Assembly (NCBI RefSeq): GCF_020850895.1
Contig: NZ_JADZDS010000104.1
Span: 1 to 62,025 of the forward strand
From: Thermomonas sp.
GTDB lineage: Bacteria; Pseudomonadota; Gammaproteobacteria; Xanthomonadales; Xanthomonadaceae
DNA length: 62,025 bases
Reading direction: 5' to 3'
Shown: piece by piece, positions 9,053-17,782 of the stretch
Layout of the letters: each line of letters opens with the position of its first letter
Numbering within the stretch: position 1 is the stretch's first letter
Made by a program: the position numbers and the translations under genes
Notes under the pieces: model-generated
Told to the model about the DNA's origin: nothing
Database searches by the model: none
The model's input: only the letters and a program-made list of their open reading frames with translations

Positions 9053-9934
9053 ATGGTGATCGACGACTTCCTGGCCCACCTGTCGGTCGAACGGCAAAGT
9101 TCCGCGCACACCCTGGATGCCTACCGCCGCGACCTCGCCGCGCTGGCCGCGTGGGCACAGGATCGCGATCTGTTGCTGATGCACGGCGACGACATCCGCG
9201 CCTTCATTGCCCGCGAACACCGTCGTGGGCTGTCGTCCAAATCCCTGCAACGCCGACTGTCGGCCTGCCGCAGTCTGTACCGCTGGCTGCTCAAGCAGGG
9301 CCGGATCGCGGCGCTGCCGACCGACGGCGTGCGCGCACCGAAAGCACCGCGCAAGCTGCCGCAGGTGCTCGACGTCGATGAAGCCTCGCGACTGGTCGAA
9401 GTGCCCACCGACGCACCGCTGGGCCTGCGCGACCGCGCCGTGCTGGAGCTGCTGTATTCCTCCGGGCTGCGCCTGTCCGAACTGTGCGCGCTGCGCTGGC
9501 ACGACCTCGATTTCGAGCAAGGCTTGGTCAGTGTGCTCGGCAAGGGCAGCAAGCAGCGGATCGTGCCGGTGGGTTCGCACGCGCGGAAGGCATTGCAGGC
9601 GTGGCAGGCAGAATCCTTGGGGAAGGCCGATGGCTGCGTCTTCCCCGGCCGTGGCGGCAAGCAGATCAGCGCGCGGGCCATCCAGCTGCGGATGAAGCGG
9701 CTGGCGCTGCGGCAGGGTGTGCTCAAGCGCATCCACCCGCACCTGCTGCGGCACAGCTTTGCCAGCCACGTACTGGAATCCTCCGGCGACCTGCGCGGCG
9801 TGCAGGAATTGCTTGGCCATGCCGACATCGCCACCACCCAGATCTACACCCATCTGGACTTCCAACACCTGGCCAAGGTGTATGACGAAGCCCATCCGCG
9901 CGCCCGACGCAAGGCCAAGCGCAGCGGGAATTGA
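9053..9934 (+). CDS. xerC: tyrosine recombinase XerC
   Basis: Site-specific recombinase that acts with XerD at dif to resolve chromosome dimers. At 293 aa it has normal length. The N-terminal SAM-like DNA-binding domain covers about residues 1-90. The catalytic residues can be read: Arg140 (GLRLSEL), Lys164 (GKGSKQR), His230 and Arg233 (HPHLLRHSF), His256 (LLGHADI) and nucleophile Tyr265 (QIYTHLD). The order dapF-DUF484-xerC matches E. coli, which favours XerC over XerD. A possible coupled small gene follows at once. Confidence 0.95.
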   Translation: MVIDDFLAHLSVERQSSAHTLDAYRRDLAALAAWAQDRDLLLMHGDDIRAFIAREHRRGLSSKSLQRRLSACRSLYRWLLKQGRIAALPTDGVRAPKAPRKLPQVLDVDEASRLVEVPTDAPLGLRDRAVLELLYSSGLRLSELCALRWHDLDFEQGLVSVLGKGSKQRIVPVGSHARKALQAWQAESLGKADGCVFPGRGGKQISARAIQLRMKRLALRQGVLKRIHPHLLRHSFASHVLESSGDLRGVQELLGHADIATTQIYTHLDFQHLAKVYDEAHPRARRKAKRSGN

Positions 9935-9978
9935 CCGAAATCAGAAACCCGCATCCACCGCAGGTGCAGGCTGGCGGC

Positions 9979-10245
9979 ATGGTTGAGATCATCGACGGCT
10001 GGCGCTGCATCGGTTGCGGCAAGGTGGACGCCCCGCGTCCGTGCATCGGCGTGTGCACGGATCGTCGCTGCGAACTGGTGCTGGCCGCGGACTACGCCGA
10101 GTTGGCATTGCGGGTCCAGGATCTGGAAGATGCGCTGGCGCTGATCGCACGGACCACGCCCAAGGCAGGACAGCTGGAAGCCTCGTGGCTGGCGCTGCAA
10201 GCACGCGCCAAACACCTGCTGGACGCCGCCAAACCGTCAGTCTGA
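9979..10245 (+). CDS. small Cys-rich protein, unknown function
   Basis: Small protein of 88 aa from the ATG at 9979; an alternative TTG at 9931 overlaps the xerC stop and would give 104 aa. Near the start it has a cysteine cluster, WRCIGCGKVDAPRPCIGVC followed by another Cys, which looks like a zinc or iron-sulfur binding knuckle. The rest is a predicted helix (DYAELALRVQDLEDALALIA and onward). Similar short proteins with a CIGCG...PCIGVC pattern occur in proteobacteria, but I know no assigned function. It lies between xerC and hslVU. Confidence 0.7.
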   Translation: MVEIIDGWRCIGCGKVDAPRPCIGVCTDRRCELVLAADYAELALRVQDLEDALALIARTTPKAGQLEASWLALQARAKHLLDAAKPSV

Positions 10246-10291
10246 ACGCGCCGCGCACCCGGCAGGCGCGTGTCTCCCGCGCCCATGCCCG

Positions 10292-10321
10292 CTTGAAGCC
10301 GCTGCCGCACGTCCCCATCTA
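10292..10321 (+). promoter_or_regulatory. sigma-32 (RpoH) heat-shock promoter for hslVU
   Basis: The -35 element CTTGAAG (10292-10298) and the -10 element CCCCATCTA (10313-10321) are separated by 14 bases, matching the known RpoH consensus (CTTGAAA, 13-15 bases, CCCCATnT) at nearly every position. It lies about 180 bases before hslV, a classical heat-shock gene. The implied transcript would have a long leader with several hairpins (10413-10459). Confidence 0.88.
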
Positions 10322-10412
10322 GGGCAATGTTGAACAAGCCCCTCCTGGACTTGTCAGCACACGCTGCGTCCGGTGCATGCCCGGACGCAGCTCACGCGGA
10401 TCAATCACTTCG

Positions 10413-10459
10413 GTGGTCGATCCACGGCCGACCGTCCATGGTCGGCAGGCAATGCCGAC
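10413..10459 (+). repeat. tandem and mutually exclusive hairpins in the hslV leader
   Basis: Three overlapping inverted repeats lie in the predicted hslVU leader: GTGG/CCAC (10413-10425), GCCGACC/GGTCGGC (10427-10446) and GTCGGCA/TGCCGAC (10441-10459). The arm at 10441-10446 can pair with either neighbour but not both. The GCCGACC...GGTCGGC hairpin resembles small palindromic (REP-type) repeats known from Stenotrophomonas. It ends 40 bases before the hslV start. Confidence 0.5.
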
Positions 10460-10499
10460 TCAATCAGCGTTGCCCTAGGCAGCGTCAGCGGAGAAAACG

Positions 10500-11051
10500 A
10501 TGGATCCCAGCCAGAATCCCCATGTGTTCCATGCCACCACGATCTGTTCGGTGCGCCGCAACGGCCAGGTGGTGATCGCCGGCGACGGTCAGGTGACGCT
10601 CGGCCACACGGTGATGAAGGCCAATGCGCGCAAGGTGCGCCGGCTGGGCAAGGACGGCCGCGTGCTGGCCGGCTTCGCCGGTGCCGCCGCCGATGCCTTC
10701 ACCTTGTTCGAACTGTTCGAGGCCAAGCTGGAAAAGCATGGACAGCTGCAGCGCGCGGCGGTGGAGATGGCCAAGGACTGGCGCACCGAGCGCCGCTTCG
10801 GCAAGCTCGAGGCCTTGCTGGCGGTGGCCGATGCCGACACCTCGCTGGTGATTTCCGGCACCGGCGATGTGATCGAGCCGGAAGACGGCCTGATCGCGAT
10901 CGGCTCCGGCGGCATGTACGCGCTGTCCGCGGCGCGTGCGCTGCTGGCGCATACCCAGCTGGATGCCAGGGCCATCGCCACCGAGGCGCTGCACATCGCC
11001 GGCGACATCTGCATTTACACCAATCGCAATATCGTGGTCGAGCAACTTTGA
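10500..11051 (+). CDS. hslV: ATP-dependent protease subunit HslV
   Basis: Peptidase subunit of the HslVU (ClpQY) protease, a two-ring threonine protease that works with the HslU ATPase on misfolded proteins under heat stress. It is 183 aa. The N-terminal propeptide ends at A12 and Thr13 (HATTICSV) should be the exposed nucleophile; the GDGQVTLG and GSGGMYAL motifs are typical. A GGAGAAAA ribosome site precedes the ATG. It lies downstream of a clear sigma-32 promoter and upstream of hslU, from which it is separated by an unusual long hairpin. Confidence 0.97.
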   Translation: MDPSQNPHVFHATTICSVRRNGQVVIAGDGQVTLGHTVMKANARKVRRLGKDGRVLAGFAGAAADAFTLFELFEAKLEKHGQLQRAAVEMAKDWRTERRFGKLEALLAVADADTSLVISGTGDVIEPEDGLIAIGSGGMYALSAARALLAHTQLDARAIATEALHIAGDICIYTNRNIVVEQL

Positions 11052-11072
11052 CGCGATCCGGACAAAGCATCC

Positions 11073-11149
11073 GGAGGCGTACCGGGGTGGCCCGATCAAC
11101 CAAGCGAGTATCGGGGAGCGACTTGATCGGGCCGCCCCGGTACGCCTCC
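11073..11149 (+). repeat. 27-bp inverted repeat between hslV and hslU
   Basis: Arms at 11073-11099 and 11123-11149 are inverted copies, 26 of 27 positions paired and the last a possible G-U pair in RNA, with a 23-base loop. Each arm contains GGAGGCGTACCGGGG or its complement. The hairpin ends 17 bases before the hslU start and just upstream of its AAGGACAG ribosome site. No T-run follows, so a simple terminator is unlikely; it could be an mRNA processing or stability site, or a small mobile palindromic repeat. Confidence 0.8.
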
Positions 11150-11166
11150 AGCAAGGACAGAGCACC

Positions 11167-12537
11167 ATGACCGATTCCAGCTCCATGACCCCACGCGAGA
11201 TCGTCGCCGAACTCGACCGCCACATCGTCGGCCAACACGCGGCCAAGCGTGCGGTCGCCATTGCCCTGCGCAACCGCTGGCGGCGCGCGCAGTTGCCGGC
11301 CGAGCTGCGCAACGAGGTGATGCCGAAGAACATCCTGATGATCGGCCCCACCGGCGTCGGCAAGACCGAAATCGCGCGCCGGCTGGCGACGCTGGCCAAC
11401 GCGCCGTTCGTGAAGGTCGAGGCCACCCGCTTCACCGAGGTCGGTTACGTCGGCAAGGACGTCGAACAAATCATCCGTGACCTCGCCGACACCGCGGTCA
11501 AGCTGTACCGTTCGCAGGCCAAGACCCGCGTGCGCACCCAGGCCGAGGAGCGCGCCGAGGATCGCATCCTCGATGCCCTGCTGCCGCGCCGCGAGATGAA
11601 GCCGGGCTTCGGGCTGCAGCAAAGCATCGCCACGGTCGACATCGCCGCCGAGCCGTCGTCACAGGAATCGGCGACGCGTCAAAAGCTGCGCAAGCAGTTG
11701 CGCGCCGGCGAACTGGAGGATCGCGAGATCGAACTCGAACTCAGCGCCAACATCGGCGTGGACATCATGGCGCCGGCCGGGATGGAGGAAATGGGCCAGC
11801 AGCTGCGGCAGATGTTCTCGCAGATTTCAGGCAACCAGACCCACAAGAAGCGGATGACGATTCGTGCGGCGCGTCCGCAGCTGATCGAGGAAGAAGCCGG
11901 CAAGCTGGTCAACGAGGACGACGTGCGCGAAGCGGCGATCGAAGCCTGCGAGCAGCACGGCATCGTCTTCATCGACGAGATCGACAAGGTCGCCAAGCGC
12001 AGTGAAGGCTACGGCGCGGATGTCTCGCGCGAAGGCGTGCAGCGCGACTTGTTGCCGTTGGTCGAAGGCAGCACCGTGAGCACCAAGTACGGCCCGGTGA
12101 AGACCGACCACATCCTGTTCATCGCCTCCGGCGCCTTCCACCTCGCCAAGCCCTCCGACCTGATCCCGGAAATGCAGGGCCGCTTCCCGATCCGGGTGGA
12201 GCTGTCGGCGCTGGGCAAGGACGACTTCGTGCGCATCCTGACCGAGCCGAAGGCGGCGTTGACCCGGCAATACGTCGAACTGATGCAGACCGAGGGTGTC
12301 ACTCTGGCGTTTGCGCCGGATGCAGTGGAGCGGCTTGCCGAGATCGCCGCGCATGTGAACGAACGCCAGGAAAACATCGGTGCGCGGCGCCTGCACACGG
12401 TGCTCGAACGCTTGCTGGAAGGTCTGAGCTTCGACGCCCCGGACAAGGGCGGCGCGCTCACCATCGACCGCGCCTACGTGGACGCCCACCTCGGTGAGTT
12501 GGCGCAGGATCCGGACCTGAGCCGGTACATCCTGTAG
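11167..12537 (+). CDS. hslU: ATP-dependent protease ATPase subunit HslU
   Basis: AAA+ unfoldase partner of HslV, 456 aa. The Walker A motif GPTGVGKTE has Lys66, Walker B is [10 protein letters not shown], and the C-terminus ends DLSRYIL, the conserved tail that docks into HslV. The I domain lies between Walker A and B (roughly residues 110-240). The ATG at 11167 follows the inverted repeat at 11073-11149 and an AAGGACAG ribosome site. Both hslV and hslU should be driven by the sigma-32 promoter at 10292. Confidence 0.97.
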   Translation: MTDSSSMTPREIVAELDRHIVGQHAAKRAVAIALRNRWRRAQLPAELRNEVMPKNILMIGPTGVGKTEIARRLATLANAPFVKVEATRFTEVGYVGKDVEQIIRDLADTAVKLYRSQAKTRVRTQAEERAEDRILDALLPRREMKPGFGLQQSIATVDIAAEPSSQESATRQKLRKQLRAGELEDREIELELSANIGVDIMAPAGMEEMGQQLRQMFSQISGNQTHKKRMTIRAARPQLIEEEAGKLVNEDDVREAAIEACEQHGIVFIDEIDKVAKRSEGYGADVSREGVQRDLLPLVEGSTVSTKYGPVKTDHILFIASGAFHLAKPSDLIPEMQGRFPIRVELSALGKDDFVRILTEPKAALTRQYVELMQTEGVTLAFAPDAVERLAEIAAHVNERQENIGARRLHTVLERLLEGLSFDAPDKGGALTIDRAYVDAHLGELAQDPDLSRYIL

Positions 12538-12549
12538 CGCCGCTTTTCT

Positions 12550-12575
12550 CTTCTCCCCGCTGGCGCGGGGAGAAG
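12550..12575 (+). repeat. hairpin repeat between convergent genes
   Basis: CTTCTCCCCGC (12550-12560) and GCGGGGAGAAG (12565-12575) form an 11-bp perfect stem with a TGGC loop. It sits 13 bases past the hslU stop and 25 bases before the stop of the convergent PEBP gene, so it can end transcripts from both sides. The sequence and the trailing GGTGAGGG resemble dispersed hairpin repeats common in xanthomonads. Confidence 0.6.
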
Positions 12576-12600
12576 GTGCCGAAGGCGGGTGAGGGCCGCC

Positions 12601-13209
12601 TCAGCCGTACAGGCTGTAGGTTCCGTACAGCGCTGCCTCGCCGAGCACATGGCCGTGCATGGCGCGCATGACGTCGCCGGCGGTGAAGGGTGCGGGCAGC
12701 GCCAACGTCGCCACATCCAGCGCGAACAGACGGAAGAAATAGCGGTGCACGCGCAGGTCATGCGGCGGCGGATACGGGCCGTCGTAGCCGTGGTACTGCC
12801 CGGCCATCGCCGCATCGCCTGCGAACCAGCCGGTGTAATCGTTGAGGCCGCGCGTGCCACCGGCATCGGTGCCGGCGGGCTTGCCGCTGACGGTCAGGCC
12901 ATTGCTGCAACTGCCGGCGGCGATCTCACGCAGCCCAGCCGGAAGGTTCGCCACCGCCCAGTGCACGAAATCCCCGCGCGGATGGTCGACCGGGATGGGC
13001 GTCGATGCATCGGCCACCAGCGCGCCATCGGTGGGCGCATCGGTATCGATGCACAGCAGGACGAAGGAGAGTGTGCCGTCAGGCACATCATTCCAGGCCA
13101 GGTGCGGATTGCGATTGCCGCCAAGCCCATCCTTGCCGGCGGTGGCGCCGAGCGCGAATTCCGCGGGGATCGGCTGGCGATGCGCGAAGCTGTTGCTGTG
13201 GATGTGCAT
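12601..13209 (-). CDS. PEBP (YbhB/YbcL) family protein
   Basis: Phosphatidylethanolamine-binding-protein fold, Raf-kinase-inhibitor-like family, 202 aa, function in bacteria largely unknown. The two family ligand-site motifs are visible: CIDTDAP followed by DFVHWAVANLP, and GYDGPYPPP with HRYFF. The start at 13209 is chosen because a strong GGAGGAG site lies 6 bases before it; an in-frame GTG or ATG further up has none. No signal peptide is seen. It converges with hslU. Confidence 0.88.
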   Translation of the reverse strand: MHIHSNSFAHRQPIPAEFALGATAGKDGLGGNRNPHLAWNDVPDGTLSFVLLCIDTDAPTDGALVADASTPIPVDHPRGDFVHWAVANLPAGLREIAAGSCSNGLTVSGKPAGTDAGGTRGLNDYTGWFAGDAAMAGQYHGYDGPYPPPHDLRVHRYFFRLFALDVATLALPAPFTAGDVMRAMHGHVLGEAALYGTYSLYG

Positions 13210-13301
13210 GGGCTCTCCTCCGGAAGAACAGGCGTGCAACCGATCCCGTCTTGCATTTCAGCGTACACGCAACGCCGTGCACGCCCAAGACACGAGCCCA
13301 T

Positions 13302-14072
13302 TCAAGCGGTGGCCATGGCTTGTTCCACCCGCTCCTGCGCGGCCTCGGCAATGCCACGGCGGCTGTCGAAGGCGCCAGCGGGAATCGGCTCGAGGAATCG
13401 CACGTGGACTGCCCGCACGGGTTCGCCAAGCATCCGCAGGAAATTGCCGACGAAGCGCTCGCCCGGCGCAAAAGCAACGGCAGTCTGTGCGCTGCAGCGT
13501 GGCCCGTAGCAGACTGCCACCGGTTGCACCGGCGCGTGGGCATCGACCGCAGACGCGAAGATGCGGGCATGGAACGTGCCCAGTGACTGCCCCTTGCGCG
13601 TGCCTCCTTCTGGGAAAGCCCCCACGGCGCGTCCTGCGCGCAACCGCTGGGACATTTCCACCATCACCTGCGACAGTGAGTCGCCATTGCCACGCTGCAG
13701 GAAGATGCTCTCGCCCTGCGTTGCCAGCCAACCAATCAGGGGCCAGCCGCGGATCTCGGACTTGGCGATGAAGCCCATCATGTGCTGCGAATGCAGCACC
13801 ACGATATCCAGCCAACTGACGTGATTGGCCACGAACAGGGTGCCTCCGGACAGCGGCGTGCCCTCACCCCTCACCCGCAGTCCGAACACCCATGCCAGCC
13901 CGCCCATCCAGGCCCGGATGACGGCGTGCGCCAGCCGACTGCCACGGCCAATCGAGATGAAGAAAATGATCAGCGGCAATCCAATGCACAGGTGCAAGGC
14001 CAACAACGGCACCCGGAACGCATAGCGCAGTCCGCGCAGTAGGATCTCGACGGTGGGTGTCGTCGCGCTCAT
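13302..14072 (-). CDS. lysophospholipid acyltransferase (PlsC family)
   Basis: Probable 1-acyl-glycerol-3-phosphate acyltransferase-type enzyme, 256 aa, membrane-bound, transferring an acyl chain to a lysophospholipid. Motif I is H84-x4-D89 (NHVSWLD), and motif III is FPEGGTRKG from residue 153. A hydrophobic segment at about residues 22-41 anchors the N-terminus. Whether it is the essential PlsC or a side paralogue (for example for ornithine lipid or lipid remodelling) cannot be told from here; no plsX or plsY is nearby. Confidence 0.88.
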   Translation of the reverse strand: MSATTPTVEILLRGLRYAFRVPLLALHLCIGLPLIIFFISIGRGSRLAHAVIRAWMGGLAWVFGLRVRGEGTPLSGGTLFVANHVSWLDIVVLHSQHMMGFIAKSEIRGWPLIGWLATQGESIFLQRGNGDSLSQVMVEMSQRLRAGRAVGAFPEGGTRKGQSLGTFHARIFASAVDAHAPVQPVAVCYGPRCSAQTAVAFAPGERFVGNFLRMLGEPVRAVHVRFLEPIPAGAFDSRRGIAEAAQERVEQAMATA

Positions 14073-14114
14073 GGTCTCAAGTGTGCCGCGTTGCCCTGGA
14101 GCAGGCTGCCTAAT

Positions 14115-14564
14115 TCAGCCTCCGGAACCCGGCGGCTTGGGCAATACGGCGAGGGTGATGCGGCCGATGCACACCGGGCGATCTTCCTCATCGGCGATCC
14201 GGTATTCCCAGACTTGGGTGCTGCGGCCGAGGTGGATGGGGCGGGTGGTGCCGATGACAAGCCCGCTGCGGATCGCACGCAGGTGGTTGGCATTGATTTC
14301 CAGACCCACCACGGCGGCGTCACGACCAGCCACCAAGGCCCCAGCGCTGCTGCCCAAGGTCTCGCCGAGCACCACCGACGCACCGCCGTGGAGAATCCCG
14401 TAGGGCTGGTGGGTGCGGGCATCGACCGGCATGGTTGCGCGCAGGAACCCCTCACCCAGTTCGGTGAACACGATCCCGAGGGTTTCCATCAGGGTCCCGG
14501 CCGAACGCGCGTTGAGCAGGTCGACCGTGGCTCCGTCCGGCCAGCGGAACGCGGCGCCGGTCAC
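14115..14564 (-). CDS. hotdog-fold thioesterase (PaaI/MenI-like)
   Basis: Acyl-CoA thioesterase of the PaaI/YdiI hotdog family, 149 aa. The active-site helix reads HGGASVVLGE, with His59 and Glu68 in the places used by YdiI/MenI-type enzymes, and the strand MPVDARTHQPYGILHGG is typical. Such proteins hydrolyse aromatic or medium acyl-CoA; the substrate is not shown here. It lies 6 bases after the YkvA-like gene stop on the same strand, so both probably share a transcript. Confidence 0.88.
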   Translation of the reverse strand: MTGAAFRWPDGATVDLLNARSAGTLMETLGIVFTELGEGFLRATMPVDARTHQPYGILHGGASVVLGETLGSSAGALVAGRDAAVVGLEINANHLRAIRSGLVIGTTRPIHLGRSTQVWEYRIADEEDRPVCIGRITLAVLPKPPGSGG

Positions 14565-14570
14565 GCGTCG

Positions 14571-15185
14571 TCAGCCGATCCGGAACGAGCCCGGGCGCCA
14601 GGAGCGCACATAGGATGCGCGCGGGCTGGCATAACCACTGCTGCGGCCATAACCAACGCCGAAATCGCGCTCGCGCCGTTCGTGCATGCGGGTCTGCAGT
14701 TCCTGGCGGCGGTCGTCCATCCACGTTTCCCGGCCCAGCGTGGACGGCTCGACGCCTCGACGCTTGGCTTCGCGTTCGCGGAATTCGCAGAATTCGTCGT
14801 AGGCCTCGATCTCGTGGGCCAGCGCGCCAGCCGCCAGTTCGACCATCACCGCGTCATCGAAGAAGCCCAGTGGGCCGGCGTTATCCGGGATGATGTCGTT
14901 GGGGTCGGCAAAGTAGGTCAGGGTGTCGATGACGCGCTTGCGGTCGTCCTCGGGCAGGCTCCAGCCGGCGTCGCGCACCATCGCGATCATGTCGTCGAGG
15001 CGGGTCAGGCGCTGCAGGATGAATCCCGGCACCTCGGCCTTCTGCGCGTTTTCCAGCACGGTGGCAGCAGCGGCGACGATGTCGTCATTGCTCTTGCCCT
15101 CGGCAGCCTTGCGCGCACGCTCTGCTGCAGCTTGGAAATGCTCGAGGTCCTTGTCGGAAAGCTCGAAATTCAGGGTGATCGGCAT
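14571..15185 (-). CDS. YkvA family (DUF1232) protein
   Basis: Protein of 204 aa with a DUF1232 (YkvA) core around residues 90-130, where the pattern YFADPNDIIPDNAGPLGFFDD is the family signature. Function in the family is unknown. The C-terminus is very Arg-rich (ERRERDFGVGYGR and SWRPGSFR), which may bind nucleic acid or membrane. The start is placed at the ATG at 15185; an upstream in-frame start adds 22 residues that do not look protein-like. Confidence 0.8.
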   Translation of the reverse strand: MPITLNFELSDKDLEHFQAAAERARKAAEGKSNDDIVAAAATVLENAQKAEVPGFILQRLTRLDDMIAMVRDAGWSLPEDDRKRVIDTLTYFADPNDIIPDNAGPLGFFDDAVMVELAAGALAHEIEAYDEFCEFREREAKRRGVEPSTLGRETWMDDRRQELQTRMHERRERDFGVGYGRSSGYASPRASYVRSWRPGSFRIG

Positions 15186-15284
15186 GGCTGCGTTCCGTTT
15201 GGTTGCGACATCGCAAACCACCAGCCTAGGCGGGGCGGGGCGGCGCGTCAATCTTCAGGCCCCGGGTTGGCCCGGTGCAAACCC

Positions 15285-17273
15285 TCACAGAATCGGCGCC
15301 AATCCCGAACCAAAAGCGGTGAACAGGCGCACGCCCAACCATTTCAGGCCCAGGTCGACCTCGGGGAAATCCCCCACCGGGCGGTTGCAGCGACGGAAGT
15401 CGGCCGCGAAGGGCGAGGGTGGCTGCGCCGTCGGCGGGCAGCCCGGGCCAACGATGGAGTCATAGCTGGTGGCGTACTTGATCGGCCACAGGTCGAAAAC
15501 CGGCATCCGTTCGGACAGCCGAGCTAGGGTGAATTCGATGCCGGGCAGGAGTGGTGACGAATCGCGGCGTCCGACGGTCCAGGCATTGGCTGGCGCCATG
15601 TCGCGGCGGATGCTGGCGGCCAGCGCGGTGGCGAATGCCGGATCATCGATGATCACTGCGCTTTCGGTGTTGAGGGTATCGCCGCGCGGATCGAAGTTGT
15701 GGGTGCCGACGACACCGACGCGCTCGTCGATCACCAGGGATTTCGCGTGCAGCCCGATCCGCATGCCGGCGGTCTTGAGGCGCACTGGCAGGCCGCCCGA
15801 GGAGGCGAATGGCGAAGGTCGGCCGGCCTCACTGCCCGGCTCGCTGCTCAGGCCACGGGCGGCCAGCTTGCGCTCGCGACGGGTACCGCCAGGAGGGATT
15901 GGGCTGGCCTGCAGCGAGGGCTCCGACTCCACAGTCTCTGGTTCGTCGATCAGGTTCGCGCCGGTGGCGCCCAGTTCGAACGGGGAGTCGGCTGGAAATG
16001 GCTTGAATTCATGGATCTGGAATCCGAAATCACGCAGGTAGCGGCGTTTGTATTTGTAGGACAACGCATAGGCAATGAAAGCATCGGTCGAGGCAAGGCT
16101 GTTGGTGGACACCAGCACCTGCGGCGGGTTGTCTCGTTGCCGAAGCGCCCGGAACAGGTGCTGGGCAGGCTTGGACATCACCAAATAGGGCGTCTGCAGC
16201 AGGATTTCTTGCTGCGCCCCGTCGATCAGGGTCAACAGGCCGTTGCCGGCAACCCCGATTGTTCCGTCGGTCACGCCGGCATCACCCTCGGTGTCCGCGT
16301 TTCCGGAACGTCGGTGCTTGCCGGGCAGGTCGGCGATGAAGCGCACCCCGCGCACCGCCATCGACGGCTCGACGAAACGCTGGCGCATGACCTCGGAGTC
16401 GGCGACGTCGGCCAGCAGCGCGCGCACCCGCTCCGGGCGACGGTACGGATGGTGCGGTGCCGGCGGTGGTCCGTGGGCGCGCAGGTAACGGGCCACGTCG
16501 CCCACGCGTTGTGCGGGAATACTGCGCTGGGCATTCCAGAAGGCGTCGAAATTGGCCAGCATGTCCGCCACCACCGGGCCTGCGATCAGCAGATCGCGGT
16601 CGCGGAAATTGAAATCCTCGCCCCAGTCGTAGTAGTCGTCTTGGTAATTGCGCCCGCCGATGATGCCGATGTCGCCGTCGATCACCAGCAGCTTGTTGTG
16701 CATGCGTCGATTCAACCTGCGCAGGCAGCACAGTGCGGCAACCGCATACATCGGGCCCGACAGGCGGGTCCGGTCGAGCACCGGGTTGTAGACGCGGATT
16801 TCGAAGTTGGCGTGCAGCGAGGACAGCGCAGCCAGGGTTTCCACCTTGCGCAGCGCCGCCAGTTGGTCGACCAGCAATCGCACCTTGACCCCACGGAAGG
16901 CCGCAGCCTGCAGTTCGTCGAGCACAAGCTGGGCAGCATCGTCCTCGTCGAAGATATAGGTCTGCAATTCGATGCTGCGCTGGGCGCTGCGGATCAGGTG
17001 GACCCGCGCGAGCAGGGCACTCGGACCGTCATCAAGGATCAGCGCGCGATGCCGTGGTGCCTGCGGCGTCGAGGCGACCCGTTCTTCGCGGGCCATTGCC
17101 AGCAAGGGTGATGCCAGTGCACAGGCATCGGCGCGCGTGCAGTCCACGGTGGTGCTGCGTGCCTGCTCGGCGATTCGTGCGGCAGCCTCGCGCCGGGTCG
17201 CCGGCATGCTGGCACAGGAAGCCAGCACCAGTGCGAGCAGGATCCCAGACAGGCGAGCAACGACCCCCCCCAT
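15285..17273 (-). CDS. phospholipase D-like lipoprotein (ClsC/YmdC-type)
   Basis: Membrane-anchored PLD-superfamily protein, 662 aa. The signal peptide ends in lipobox LASC with Cys near residue 20. Two catalytic HKD motifs are present: H192 (HNKLLVID) and H509 (HAKSLVID), each followed by the usual GGRN or GTHN segment. It resembles YmdC/ClsC, which makes cardiolipin, but transfer to other alcohols is possible. The start at 17273 is 8 bases after the sixA stop; a longer ORF that overlaps sixA is not needed. A separate cardiolipin synthase is encoded at 54976. Confidence 0.88.
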   Translation of the reverse strand: MGGVVARLSGILLALVLASCASMPATRREAAARIAEQARSTTVDCTRADACALASPLLAMAREERVASTPQAPRHRALILDDGPSALLARVHLIRSAQRSIELQTYIFDEDDAAQLVLDELQAAAFRGVKVRLLVDQLAALRKVETLAALSSLHANFEIRVYNPVLDRTRLSGPMYAVAALCCLRRLNRRMHNKLLVIDGDIGIIGGRNYQDDYYDWGEDFNFRDRDLLIAGPVVADMLANFDAFWNAQRSIPAQRVGDVARYLRAHGPPPAPHHPYRRPERVRALLADVADSEVMRQRFVEPSMAVRGVRFIADLPGKHRRSGNADTEGDAGVTDGTIGVAGNGLLTLIDGAQQEILLQTPYLVMSKPAQHLFRALRQRDNPPQVLVSTNSLASTDAFIAYALSYKYKRRYLRDFGFQIHEFKPFPADSPFELGATGANLIDEPETVESEPSLQASPIPPGGTRRERKLAARGLSSEPGSEAGRPSPFASSGGLPVRLKTAGMRIGLHAKSLVIDERVGVVGTHNFDPRGDTLNTESAVIIDDPAFATALAASIRRDMAPANAWTVGRRDSSPLLPGIEFTLARLSERMPVFDLWPIKYATSYDSIVGPGCPPTAQPPSPFAADFRRCNRPVGDFPEVDLGLKWLGVRLFTAFGSGLAPIL

Positions 17274-17281
17274 CCATCGGC

Positions 17282-17755
17282 TCACGGCCACCAGAACCAG
17301 GACAAGCGGGCAGATCCAGGCTCCATGGCCGCACTGTCGGCAAATTCCAGCACGGCGATGGCTCCCGGGGGCATTCCTCGATAGTGGCCGGAACGCCCGC
17401 TGTGCAACAGTGCAACCAGTTGCTCCAGCCCGGGATTGTGGCCAACGAGGAGCAGCGGATGGGCATCGCGATGGGCATCGGCGAGATCGATCAGCGTCCC
17501 CGGCGTGGCCTCGTAGATCGTCGGCTCCATCCGGATGTCGGCTGTCTCCAGCGGCCCGAGTCCATCCAGCGTTTGCCGCGCCCGCAGCGCCGGCGAGCAC
17601 AGCACGCGACCGGGTTGCAGGGCATGGGCGCGCAGCCAGTCGCCAGCGGCACCGGCTTCATCGCGTCCGGTTGCGGACAGTGGGCGCTCGAAGTCAGCCT
17701 GCCCCGTGAGCGCCGATTCGGCATGGGCATGACGTAGCAGGATCAATTCACGCAT
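17282..17755 (-). CDS. sixA: phosphohistidine phosphatase SixA
   Basis: Histidine phosphatase of the SixA type, 157 aa. The active-site motif is L-R8-H9-A-H-A-E at the N-terminus and the second catalytic His lies in LLVGHNPGLEQL. In E. coli SixA removes phosphate from histidine of phosphotransfer proteins, notably NPr of the nitrogen PTS. The gene is followed closely by the PLD lipoprotein gene, so the two are likely one transcript. The size fits SixA and not the larger phosphoglycerate mutases. Confidence 0.88.
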   Translation of the reverse strand: MRELILLRHAHAESALTGQADFERPLSATGRDEAGAAGDWLRAHALQPGRVLCSPALRARQTLDGLGPLETADIRMEPTIYEATPGTLIDLADAHRDAHPLLLVGHNPGLEQLVALLHSGRSGHYRGMPPGAIAVLEFADSAAMEPGSARLSWFWWP

Positions 17756-17782
17756 GGGTCCCTCCGTTGCCAGATGCGTCCT

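Noticed and set aside
17274-17600. Longer start for the PLD lipoprotein gene overlapping sixA
   Set aside because: The lipoprotein signal peptide begins at 17273, and the extra 109 codons are antiparallel to nothing known but lie inside sixA in another frame.
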